From the NCBI GenBank assembly GCA_001872575.1, contig MNWP01000006.1, forward strand, positions 20,942-84,941: a stretch of DNA of 64,000 nucleotides, in the 5' to 3' direction. How positions within the stretch are numbered: position 1 is the stretch's first letter; each line of letters begins with the position of its first letter. Origin of the DNA: Candidatus Peregrinibacteria bacterium CG1_02_54_53 (GTDB lineage: Bacteria > Patescibacteriota > Gracilibacteria > Peribacterales > Peribacteraceae). The notes under the pieces are model-generated. The model ran no database searches. It worked only from the letters and a program-made list of their open reading frames with translations, and was not told the origin of the DNA. The position numbers and the translations under genes were made by a program. Shown one piece after another: positions 20,620 to 29,144 of the stretch.

Positions 20620-21387
20620 CTAGGGAATCTTTTTGACCTCGATTCCGATACCCTCCCTGAAAGATATCCACTCCTCTTTGAGGTTCCTCAATGGAACATC
20701 AGAAAAACGGGAAACCAATTCAAGAAGTTTCTTCACATCGTCTTTGGTCACATGTATTCGCATATCTTTTCGCAGATTGAGTTTCGATGTGACGTAATCA
20801 TCCAGCTCTCGTTGCGTTTGATGTCCTTTGTCGCAATGTTCCCAACAGAACTCCCAAATATATCGTCTTTTGGCCTTATTCAATGTTTGTCCGTTCTCTT
20901 CTTCTCCCTCCTTCCATATTCGATATGTTCGGAAATTAGTAATGCTATTACCAACTCGGAAAAAATTATCGTCATTATTTGCGGTTTCCTTACCCTTGCC
21001 CTGTGTTTGAAGCTGCTGAGATTGCTCTGTTCCGAGTCTATAACAAGTACTCAGATAATCACGGTAGCGAGTGAAGAACTCCTTTCTGCCCTCTCGTTGG
21101 TGCTTCTGTATGTCAGCTTCAATTGCGTCTGCTTTTGGTTCGGGCAAGATTACATCTCTCACAGATTGCAAATTAGGATGCCTGTAATCCTCTTCAAAAG
21201 TGAAACCCAAAAGCTCTACGAAGTCTTTTGGCACAGGAACAATCTCATTCGCATATCGTAGAAATATTGTGACCCCATCAAGCCAACTCCTCTCCTCCAA
21301 AGAACCTCTCTGCAAAGAATCCACTTGTGCAGCAAGTGCATCCAGCTCAGCAATAATCTGGTCTTTGTTCATGCTCATAATGCTCAA
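20620..21387 (-). CDS. Hypothetical protein
   Basis: 255-aa ORF in operon-like arrangement on the element. Confidence 0.6.
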   Translation of the reverse strand: MSIMSMNKDQIIAELDALAAQVDSLQRGSLEERSWLDGVTIFLRYANEIVPVPKDFVELLGFTFEEDYRHPNLQSVRDVILPEPKADAIEADIQKHQREGRKEFFTRYRDYLSTCYRLGTEQSQQLQTQGKGKETANNDDNFFRVGNSITNFRTYRIWKEGEEENGQTLNKAKRRYIWEFCWEHCDKGHQTQRELDDYVTSKLNLRKDMRIHVTKDDVKKLLELVSRFSDVPLRNLKEEWISFREGIGIEVKKIP

Positions 21388-21413
21388 ATCCTAGCCCATT
21401 GGTTCAGAAGAGA

Positions 21414-21701
21414 CTACATCTGTTCCTGTGAAACTTTTGCAGAGCTTGCGTACATCAGACCCAAGCAATTGCGGCATTTGAAATGCCCGAAGTCGGTGCT
21501 GTATAGGGACTCAAATAGTTCCTGGCAGTCTGCACACAGAAAGAAATACCGATAACCATTCTTCAGGTTCGTGACTCGACCAACCACCTTGATAGCCTGT
21601 GAGCCAACCTGCAACACAGCACCTATTGCCTGGTTGGGAATGGCAGCCCTCACATCACCGATATGCAGCCTGTCACACTGTTCCAGGATGGGCTTTCTCA
21701 T
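21414..21701 (-). CDS. Small zinc-ribbon-like protein
   Basis: FFLCADCQELFESLYSTDFGHFKCRNCLGLMY: paired CxxC; start chosen at MRKPILEQ. Confidence 0.6.
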   Translation of the reverse strand: MRKPILEQCDRLHIGDVRAAIPNQAIGAVLQVGSQAIKVVGRVTNLKNGYRYFFLCADCQELFESLYSTDFGHFKCRNCLGLMYASSAKVSQEQM

Positions 21702-22290
21702 GGTTGGATTGAGTAGGTGGAATACCCTGGTTGATCTGCATGTTCTGCGCCACAATTGCATTTTTTGCCCTCACCTGAATCTGTGGCATGGAGAGATTTT
21801 GGAGTGCCTGTGCTAGCCGAATGATCTGATCGTTGGAGCTTTCCATTCCCTTCCGAACTTCTGCCAAGTACTTCGTTCTTTCTGGGCTACAATCGAAAGC
21901 AAGGCCTCCCTCCTCTTGCTTATACTTGATTGCTGCAAACATACGTTCGTATGACCAGGCCTGGTTCCAAGCAGAGACAAGACGATGGATAAGGAGCTTT
22001 TTCTGCGGTGTATCGGAACCGAATTGATCTTCCAACTCATTGTAGATTCGCTCTATGCCATTCTTCATGTCTGCATCGGCAAGAGACATGGGAAGCTGCG
22101 GACTGTTGACGGAAGCATAGGCAAGGAGAGATGTTTGCAATTCTTGGTATTTCTTCTCCTCTTCTTTGGTGCGCTTACCCTTGTCGTGCAACTGGAAAAA
22201 AGTCTCTCTCTGCACACGATCTTGGGATTGGAGTTTGGACTCCTTCTTCTGCAACTGCTCACCTTTGACGAGTGCAAGTGTCGAAGACAT
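21673..22290 (-). CDS. Hypothetical protein
   Basis: 205-aa charged ORF, same strand, overlaps next start. Confidence 0.6.
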   Translation of the reverse strand: MSSTLALVKGEQLQKKESKLQSQDRVQRETFFQLHDKGKRTKEEEKKYQELQTSLLAYASVNSPQLPMSLADADMKNGIERIYNELEDQFGSDTPQKKLLIHRLVSAWNQAWSYERMFAAIKYKQEEGGLAFDCSPERTKYLAEVRKGMESSNDQIIRLAQALQNLSMPQIQVRAKNAIVAQNMQINQGIPPTQSNHEKAHPGTV

Positions 22291-22408
22291 GCGTAAATTG
22301 TATCTAAATCCTTAGGAGACCCTTCTCATGGACAGAAAGTCCTAGGAGAGAGAAGGCAATTCCTTTCGGCTTCAATACCGAGCCCCAAGAGACGTTCCAT
22401 CAGTACAT

Positions 22409-22438
22409 GGTAACTTCGCGCTTTGCGCGAAGGTTACC
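22409..22438. repeat. Strong hairpin in divergent intergenic region
   Basis: GGTAACTTCGCGCTTTGCGCGAAGGTTACC, 13-bp arms with one bulge. Confidence 0.8.
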
Positions 22439-22502
22439 AGAAGAGTGAATGGTCTATCGAACCGCTCTCTTATCAAATCTGATCTGATAGACTGTACAAC
22501 GA

Positions 22503-23492
22503 GTGAGTAGCGCACTGAAAATTGTTGGCTTGGTGATCCGTTGGCCTCTCAGCGTTTTCCTGCTCCTCCTGAGCGTAACTGGCGTGATTACCGGGGATGT
22601 CATGGCAGGAATCGGTATTGCACTCATGGGGGCGGTGCTCTTGCCAGTGCTTCGACAGGTTGGGGGGATCAAGCTCACACCTTGGGTGCGTGTCGGTGTC
22701 GTTGCCGTGGGATTCATCGTTTTCGCCATCGGAGTTCCACGAAAGAGTTCATTGCCCACTCCGGTTGTTGAGACAGAGAGCATGTCATCCGCCACGTTCT
22801 CCGGCGGATCGCAGGGGAGCGTCGGTGAGTCGCAGCAAGTCTCTCAGACGGCGGAAGTTGTCTCCGTCATAGACGGTGACACCATCAGAGTGAAACTTGC
22901 CGATGGGAAGGAGCAGAAGGTGCGTGTCATCGGGCTCGATGCGCCGGAAGTAAGCCCCTTACAATGCTTCGGCAAGGAATCATCGAATCATCTCTCTTCG
23001 TTCATCGCAGGAAAGGGCGTGACGCTCGAAAGCGAACCTCAGGATGACCGGGACATCTACGGTCGGCTTCTGCGCTATATCTCGTTCAATGGACAGGATA
23101 TCGGCGCTGCGATGATTCGTGACGGCTATGCCGAGAGCTATCGCAAGTACCCGCATCCGCGCATTGAGTCCTACAACTCCCTTGAGGCGAGCGCCAAGGA
23201 GCGCAAGGCGGGTCTGTGGAGCGCCTGTGCGGCTCCGGTGGCCGTATCGAGCAAAGCTGCCGTGGCGACACCCCTCACTCAGCCGACGAGTCCGCAGCCC
23301 CAAGCGCAAACAGGAAATGGGGAGTGCGTCATCAAGGGAAATGTGAATGCCAAGAAAGATAGGATTTATCACCTTCCCGGTTGCGGGTCATACACACAAA
23401 CGCAGATCAGACCGGGGGAAGGAGATAGATGGTTCTGTACAGAAGCGGAGGCGCAAGCGGCGGGGTTCCGAAAGGCTGGGAATTGTCGGTAG
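22503..23492 (+). CDS. Membrane-anchored thermonuclease (SNase) with C-terminal sunset-like domain
   Basis: VVSVIDGDTIRVKLADGKEQKVRVIGLDAPE...; C-term IKGNVNAKKDRIYHLPGCGSY...WFCTEAEAQAAGFRKAGNC. Confidence 0.9.
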   Translation: MSSALKIVGLVIRWPLSVFLLLLSVTGVITGDVMAGIGIALMGAVLLPVLRQVGGIKLTPWVRVGVVAVGFIVFAIGVPRKSSLPTPVVETESMSSATFSGGSQGSVGESQQVSQTAEVVSVIDGDTIRVKLADGKEQKVRVIGLDAPEVSPLQCFGKESSNHLSSFIAGKGVTLESEPQDDRDIYGRLLRYISFNGQDIGAAMIRDGYAESYRKYPHPRIESYNSLEASAKERKAGLWSACAAPVAVSSKAAVATPLTQPTSPQPQAQTGNGECVIKGNVNAKKDRIYHLPGCGSYTQTQIRPGEGDRWFCTEAEAQAAGFRKAGNCR

Positions 23493-23494
23493 GT

Positions 23495-24088
23495 TTACTG
23501 GCTCAGGTATTCCTCTGCCTCTTCTTCGCTCATCAGATGCATGAAGTCCTCCTTCCGTGGCGGTCGCATAGGCCTCTCCGTGGCCTTCAGACCGTTCTTC
23601 AGGACGTGGAGGAGTAATTCCCCGTACTGACCCCTTGAAACGTCCTTGTCCGCAATGAGGATGCCCTCCACGTCCCTCCATGTGGCGAATGGGAACGGGA
23701 CTTCCGAGAGCAAGGATCGCATGTCCTGAAGGAAGACGGAGGCACAGTTCTCAAAGAGTCCGTCACCACCGCGTTTTCCTCTGAGCAGAACCCAAGGATT
23801 CGCATGTGTACCCGTGATCCCGTATTCCACTTTCGGGAACATCGTGAGGTATCGAAAGTCGGTATAACCACCGGAAAAATGTGTGAATATCACTTCGTCC
23901 ATGAGTACGCCGAGGGCGCAGAGGCACACAAAGAGAGAGCGGTATTTTCCATCTGCGACACTCGGAACGCGTTCTGCGAAGTCTTGAACATGGAAGTAGT
24001 CCTCATCCCCAAAATTGTGAGAGTACCGCCTGACGGCCTCTTGCAGGTCGAGGGGGAAGCGCCGATGGTAGTAGGTTTCTAGGGTCAT
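23495..24088 (-). CDS. Hypothetical protein
   Basis: 197-aa ORF convergent with the nuclease. Confidence 0.55.
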   Translation of the reverse strand: MTLETYYHRRFPLDLQEAVRRYSHNFGDEDYFHVQDFAERVPSVADGKYRSLFVCLCALGVLMDEVIFTHFSGGYTDFRYLTMFPKVEYGITGTHANPWVLLRGKRGGDGLFENCASVFLQDMRSLLSEVPFPFATWRDVEGILIADKDVSRGQYGELLLHVLKNGLKATERPMRPPRKEDFMHLMSEEEAEEYLSQ

Positions 24089-24124
24089 CAGGTGTCAGTA
24101 CGAAAGATGCATCATCGCCGGATT

Positions 24125-25024
24125 CTACGGTAGCCATCCGCGCAGCCGAGCGGCAATCTTCGCTGCTAACTTCACTGTCTCCGGTGTGATGTAGCCGAGT
24201 CTCACATTGCGTTCGTAGAAGCCAATGATGTAGTAGGTCATACGAGAGGTGTGGTATCCGTAATACAGTGGAGAACCAAAGCCCAAGTACACAGCCACAA
24301 GGTCAGTCAGTATCTCATTCTGCGCCGGATCGGGGGCATCCATTCTATGCTCATGCATGTAGTGATGTGTGGATTCGTGAGCGAGGATTGCGACGATGTT
24401 CTCGATTCTAAACTCCTTGTTTCGTCGTATGCAGATTTCCCTTTGCCATTGGTTCTTTGCCTGATAAGAACCTGCGTGATTCTCATTATCATTCCAATCC
24501 GTCACACGGACTTTCACAGGAACGTGGATGCCGAGAAAGGCAGCCATGTGTTCAGCAATGCGCTGAAGTGAAGGCTCCGCAAAGTCTGAGTCCTGTGCCT
24601 CGGTTTCCATCCATCGTGGAAGTTCGTACAGACCGTTGACTGATGTCGGGGGCTGCGGTGTTTGCTCATGTATTCGCTTCAACAGAGCTTCAATTTCTTC
24701 CTGTGGAATCTGTTTTCGCTTTCCCGAAAATAATTCATCAAGACCGGGTTGCCCCGGAAACATCGCTTGAAAGACCTTTGAGAAGTCCTGGCTCGGATCG
24801 TATGCCCAACTTCGACGCATATCGTCTACAGCCCTCATAAGACCGCGCCAGATATTCAATAATCTTGATCGAAAACGGCGGAAGTGATTCTCGAAAGAAT
24901 AGACGCGCAAGTTTCGCCTAAAGTTGTAAGCGGCCTCCTTGAGTGGCTCCGACATTGTGCTGAGCAGCTTCCTCATTCGCTGCTCACTTCTTTCCGCCGA
25001 TTCCGACTCTTTGGAAGACTTCAT
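24125..25024 (-). CDS. Putative zinc metallopeptidase
   Basis: NIVAILAHESTHHYMHEHRMDAPDPAQNEILTDLVAVYLGFG (HExxH plus downstream NExxTD); start at MKSSKESES. Confidence 0.65.
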   Translation of the reverse strand: MKSSKESESAERSEQRMRKLLSTMSEPLKEAAYNFRRNLRVYSFENHFRRFRSRLLNIWRGLMRAVDDMRRSWAYDPSQDFSKVFQAMFPGQPGLDELFSGKRKQIPQEEIEALLKRIHEQTPQPPTSVNGLYELPRWMETEAQDSDFAEPSLQRIAEHMAAFLGIHVPVKVRVTDWNDNENHAGSYQAKNQWQREICIRRNKEFRIENIVAILAHESTHHYMHEHRMDAPDPAQNEILTDLVAVYLGFGSPLYYGYHTSRMTYYIIGFYERNVRLGYITPETVKLAAKIAARLRGWLP

Positions 25025-25040
25025 TGTTGAAGGAAATGGC

Positions 25041-26246
25041 TCAATAACAAACCGCCGGAGCCGCACGGAACTCCTTTTCGATTTCCGACACATCATGCTC
25101 GATTCGTTCGTAATCGAATCGCCAAGGATCGCGTTGAACATTCAACGTGTTATCAAACTGTTCCGACCACTCCGACCAGTAATAATCCGTAAGGGGTATC
25201 TCGGTGGGATTGATGGCTCGGTATATGGCGAGGTAATCGTTGAACAGTGGGATGAACCGTCCCTCAATCTCATCGAGGATGGTGATGCAACGAGACCCGT
25301 TCTCCTGCCGAGCCAGTTCTTGGGCTTGCGCGACCATCCTCTCATGGAGCTTGTCCCATGCGGCGATCTTGCCCTTCATGCGTTCGAGCAGAAGCGGATC
25401 AGGTGAACATGTCTGAGATTGAGGTTCTGTTCCATCTGGGAAGAGGCAGGAAGCGTTTTTGAGTGTGCAGGTGACGCTTTGTTGCCCATCAATGCACAGA
25501 GAAACAGGTTCACATTCCCAGTCATACTGTGTACACCGATAGTAAGTTGTTCCTGAGGTCTTCGACGATGTAGAGGGAGCAGAAGTCCCGCGCTGGGCAG
25601 GAGCAGTCGGCAGTTGATAAGCCTTCCCTTCCGCAGCACAGTTCGGATACACCAAACCCCTTTTCAGTCGGTCGAGCATCACCACCATCTCCGCGCGGTT
25701 CATATTGTTGGAGGGGCGCACTTTTTCTGTCCCAGCATCACCTTGCAAGATGCAGTTCGAGGCGGCGAGGCGTATAGCCTCCGTGAACCACTGACCCTCA
25801 GGGTTATCTTGGAAGGCAGGGGCTTCTCCTTGGAGACCGATGCCGAAGGCACGTTGGAGGATCGCAGAGGCCTCAGCACGATTGATAGGGCTTTCGGGCT
25901 TCGCAAGACAAGGGTGAGTACCCAGGCAGCTTCCTGCCCCCTTCATCCATCCTGAGGCTGCTGCTTGCTCAAAGGGAGCGTAGTAGACAGCGTTCGGGCT
26001 CACGTCATCGAAGCTCTGTCCCGTAGAAGCCACGGTGACCCCGCCTTGCAGTTTGACGATGAGTTCGATGAACTCCGCTCGCGTGGCGTTATCTCCCGGC
26101 CTGAAGGCCGTGTTGCCGGGGAAGTATCCGGCATCCGTGAATGCGGAGACCGTATGGGCATACCACGCGCCCTGAGACACGTCCGGCGGGGCGGCGAAGA
26201 CCGTGAAGGGAAGAAGACCAATAATGAGAAGAAGTGCAGTTCTCAT
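25041..26246 (-). CDS. Secreted SLH-domain protein
   Basis: Signal peptide MRTALLLIIGLLPFTVFA; SLH repeats WYAHTVSAFTDAGYFPGN..FRPGDNATRAEFIELIV, INRAEASAILQRAFGI, NNMNRAEMVVMLDRL. Confidence 0.85.
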   Translation of the reverse strand: MRTALLLIIGLLPFTVFAAPPDVSQGAWYAHTVSAFTDAGYFPGNTAFRPGDNATRAEFIELIVKLQGGVTVASTGQSFDDVSPNAVYYAPFEQAAASGWMKGAGSCLGTHPCLAKPESPINRAEASAILQRAFGIGLQGEAPAFQDNPEGQWFTEAIRLAASNCILQGDAGTEKVRPSNNMNRAEMVVMLDRLKRGLVYPNCAAEGKAYQLPTAPAQRGTSAPSTSSKTSGTTYYRCTQYDWECEPVSLCIDGQQSVTCTLKNASCLFPDGTEPQSQTCSPDPLLLERMKGKIAAWDKLHERMVAQAQELARQENGSRCITILDEIEGRFIPLFNDYLAIYRAINPTEIPLTDYYWSEWSEQFDNTLNVQRDPWRFDYERIEHDVSEIEKEFRAAPAVCY

Positions 26247-26278
26247 GGAAAGAGGGGAAGTGTAGGTGGATATACCCA

Positions 26279-26409
26279 AGCGGGCATCCAACCTGGCACT
26301 CCTACTGCACCGCTCCTTGCGGAGATCGGACGGTAGGCAGGCGGATGCCCGCTAAGACCGTCGTTTCTCCGTGGGGAAAATCCCCAAGGGTGCGATGCCG
26401 TAGGAGTGC
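26279..26409. repeat. Structured intergenic region with interleaved inverted repeats
   Basis: AGCGGGCATCC 26279-26289 / GGATGCCCGCT 26343-26353 (11/11); GCACTCCTAC 26296-26305 / GTAGGAGTGC 26400-26409 (10/10); local hairpin GGGGAAAATCCCC. Confidence 0.75.
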
Positions 26410-26469
26410 GTCAGTATGTTACTACTGCTTCACAGGCTTTGCACTGCATCAATCCTGTAAAATGAAGGC

Positions 26470-27228
26470 ATGTGTGCGATCACCATCCGTCATCACTACC
26501 TCCCACAGTGCTACCTCAGAGGATTTCTTGATGAAGAGGGATACCTGCATGTCTACGACAAACAAGAGCAACGCTTTTTCTCTACCAAAGGAACCAATGA
26601 CGTTTTTCAAGAGAAGCACCGGAACTCGATACAATCTCCCCTCACAGGAGAAAGGCATGATGTGTTTGAGGGGCTCTATTCAGACTTTGATTCTCTGATG
26701 GCACCACTGTTGAAGAAGATCATTGATTCCAAGTCTACCGAACCTCCACCTCTCGACTTGGAAGAAAGATGGAAAATGATGCTCTGTCTGGGCTTTCTTT
26801 ACTGGCGTGTTCCTTCCAGGGATGCACAGGGCAAGGAACTGGTAAACAGGTTTGGATTCAGAAGTGACTTCTTCAACATTCACGACAAAAAAACAGGTAA
26901 GCCCATTTCCGATGAAGAGATGCGGAAAATTGCAGGTTTTGACGGCATGGACACCGCCTACAAGATGGGGCTTTCTTTTGCACCGTTTTACAGCGCAGAA
27001 AGCTACAAAACTGCACAGCATTGGAAGTTCTTGTACCAAGACCCAGGTTTTCACATCACTGGTGACAACCCGATACTGTGTCGAAAAGACGCGCAGGATT
27101 TCAAAGAGATTCTTGATGAGTTCATTTTTCCCGTCTCATCAGGGATGAGTTATCATCAGCAACAAACATTACCCAAACCAAAACCCTGGGCGCGATTTCT
27201 GCTTCAAGTTGAGTGTGGCGATCATTGA
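26470..27228 (+). CDS. DUF4238-like protein
   Basis: MCAITIRHHYLPQCYLRGFLDEEGYLHVYDKQEQRFF; N-terminal HH(Y/F)xPxxYL pattern. Confidence 0.75.
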   Translation: MCAITIRHHYLPQCYLRGFLDEEGYLHVYDKQEQRFFSTKGTNDVFQEKHRNSIQSPLTGERHDVFEGLYSDFDSLMAPLLKKIIDSKSTEPPPLDLEERWKMMLCLGFLYWRVPSRDAQGKELVNRFGFRSDFFNIHDKKTGKPISDEEMRKIAGFDGMDTAYKMGLSFAPFYSAESYKTAQHWKFLYQDPGFHITGDNPILCRKDAQDFKEILDEFIFPVSSGMSYHQQQTLPKPKPWARFLLQVECGDH

Positions 27229-27419
27229 GCAAGCTCATCGTTTTGTCTGCGCCAGGAACATGGATTATTTGAAACTATTGGTCAATTTGCATCAACGGTC
27301 TCATCAGGTATTTTCAAAGGCAGGAACAAATGTGATGGAGTACCTATACGATGAGAAGAGGTTTTGAGTCGGAATGCTCCACTGTTCCGATCTTACATTT
27401 CATGGCTATACTGGATGTG

Positions 27420-27899
27420 ATGAAAAAAATCATTGAGATTTTGGGCAAAGTAGTAGTCGCAGTGGTCAGCATCGGTTTTTTTGCGGCATGGTTGGCACTG
27501 CCAATCTACAATGATTACTCATGGGATGATGCGGTCATTCGGCAAAGAGAGACAGAAGGATGGGCAGTTGCATCCACCCTTGGCAATGTAATTGACATAA
27601 CTGCACCGTGGACAATCTTCAAACAACCGATTGACCAGATCGCCTTTGTAAAACCCGATGAGATTAGCATTGCGCCAACGGGATTCATCTTCATAGATGT
27701 TCTGTGGGTACGACGCGGGATGAGAAAAGAGACTGAGAGCGAAACATCCTTTACTGCCTTTGATTGTGAACGGGGCATGAGTGCGTATGTGGATTTGGAT
27801 GAAAAAGATTTGGGCAAAGCATTGCAGTTTGAGTGGCGCAGTTTCAATGAAGGTCTGCCAGGTCACGATGTGATTTCTTTTGTTTGCAGCCATGTATAG
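27420..27899 (+). CDS. Hypothetical single-TM protein
   Basis: MKKIIEILGKVVVAVVSIGFFAAWLALPIYN. Confidence 0.5.
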   Translation: MKKIIEILGKVVVAVVSIGFFAAWLALPIYNDYSWDDAVIRQRETEGWAVASTLGNVIDITAPWTIFKQPIDQIAFVKPDEISIAPTGFIFIDVLWVRRGMRKETESETSFTAFDCERGMSAYVDLDEKDLGKALQFEWRSFNEGLPGHDVISFVCSHV

Positions 27900-28146
27900 A
27901 GTCCTCGCCATTCTTTGCAAAATCTTCTACATCATCTGGGGTGCGGGTTATGCTTTCCTTTTTCTTTTTTCGCTCTACGTTCGTTTCGTAGCCGAGCCAA
28001 CAATCACTCACGGAATTGGGGCGGTTCTGTCAGCAAACGATCCCCTCAGTACCGCGCAAACTATTACCTCCATTCTTCTCCTACTACCTGCGATACTGGC
28101 GTATCAGGGTGAGCAATTTTTCACAAAAAAAGCCAATGGTAGATGA
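27880..28146 (+). CDS. Small two-TM membrane protein
   Basis: 88 aa with two hydrophobic helices; overlaps genes on both sides. Confidence 0.5.
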   Translation: MFAAMYRVLAILCKIFYIIWGAGYAFLFLFSLYVRFVAEPTITHGIGAVLSANDPLSTAQTITSILLLLPAILAYQGEQFFTKKANGR

Positions 28147-28726
28147 ACTGAAACAGTTACTCCCTCCTCCTGGGTGTTGGCTGTTTGGGAAAGATGCCCC
28201 AAAGCCTGATGAGAACGGGAAGTTTCTTGAAATGTTCAAGGAACCAGAGGAGGCAAAGATCGTGATTGAGAAATACCAAGGCAGCCATGCCAATGCCGTT
28301 GATCTCCTGGGAGAGGCAAAACTGCTTTACCAGAATAAACGATATGCCAGAGCGGTTGCGTTGGGTATCTCAGCCTGGGAAGAGTTGGGCAAGTCACAGA
28401 TGGCTGCTGACTACTACACGGGCGTGATACCTGAACCTGTATATAAGAAGGCATTTACGGATCACAGAGCCAAAACCTCATATCTGCACCGAACAGCAGT
28501 GGTGAAATCTACTGGCAAGATGGGCGTTGTCTATGACAAGCAATCAGGAGAAGCCCTGGAAAAAATACGGCAGGACGCACTGTACATTTCCGATTCAAGC
28601 ACCCCAGACAAATACACCAAGGAAGATGCTGAGTTCATCATGCAAAGAGTCTTTGAGCATCTGCACTTCATTCACTACGCAGAGGAATTGAATGATCGCA
28701 TCGGGTCAAAAGGGATATTCAAATAG
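28136..28726 (+). CDS. AbiV-family-like abortive infection protein
   Basis: AVDLLGEAKLLYQNKRYARAVALGISAWEELGKSQMAADYYTGVI...FTDHRAKTSYL: EELGK and H..K motifs. Confidence 0.7.
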   Translation: MVDELKQLLPPPGCWLFGKDAPKPDENGKFLEMFKEPEEAKIVIEKYQGSHANAVDLLGEAKLLYQNKRYARAVALGISAWEELGKSQMAADYYTGVIPEPVYKKAFTDHRAKTSYLHRTAVVKSTGKMGVVYDKQSGEALEKIRQDALYISDSSTPDKYTKEDAEFIMQRVFEHLHFIHYAEELNDRIGSKGIFK

Positions 28727-28817
28727 CTCTCTATGGACACCAACTCCTAGGTCAGGTTGAGGCTTTGGAACCTACTCAGAGAGCCCACCACGGTTCTAAC
28801 TTCGTACAGTCTGGCGC

Positions 28818-28873
28818 ACCATTCGTCCCGCAATTGCGGGACTCATGGCAAGCCATATGTTGCATGTCTACAT
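28818..28873 (+). repeat. 56-bp direct repeat copy 1 (upstream/start of GIY-YIG gene)
   Basis: ACCATTCGTCCCGCAATTGCGGGACTCATGGCAAGCCATATGTTGCATGTCTACAT; contains palindrome GTCCCGCAATTGCGGGAC. Confidence 0.9.
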
Positions 28874-29108
28874 CCTTGAACTGGAAAATGACTCCTATTA
28901 TGTCGGTCATACCGACAACCTACGACGAAGACTGATGGAGCATGAACAAGGAATTGCATGTTCACATACGAAAAAATATCCGATGAAGCAACTCCTTTGG
29001 TCAGAGTCACAGCCAAATCGGAATGCTGCTCGCATGAGGGAAATTGAGATCAAGGGTTGGCGACGCAAAAAGAAGGAACGTCTCTGGCAGAAAGTGAGCT
29101 TGCCCTGA
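28845..29108 (+). CDS. GIY-YIG endonuclease
   Basis: MLHVYILELENDSYYVGHTDNLRRRLMEHEQG...MREIEIKGWRRKKKERL. Confidence 0.9.
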   Translation: MASHMLHVYILELENDSYYVGHTDNLRRRLMEHEQGIACSHTKKYPMKQLLWSESQPNRNAARMREIEIKGWRRKKKERLWQKVSLP

Positions 29109-29126
29109 CGAGAGAAGCGAGGAAGG

Positions 29127-29144
29127 GTCTCCCCCACGGCACCA
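29127..29144 (+). repeat. attR-like copy of tRNA-Leu 3' end
   Basis: Exact 18/18 match to 16931-16948; no full tRNA upstream. Confidence 0.85.

Larger units (their letters stand above)
16931..29144. mobile_element. Putative tRNA-Leu-integrated element with 18-bp direct repeats
   Basis: GTCTCCCCCACGGCACCA at 16931-16948 (tRNA 3' end) and 29127-29144; serine recombinase at the left end; accessory cargo. Confidence 0.85.

Noticed and set aside
27351-27419. Upstream extension of the 27351-27899 ORF
   Set aside because: The ATG at 27420 is 7 nt after TATACT and is followed by a TM segment, a more plausible start.
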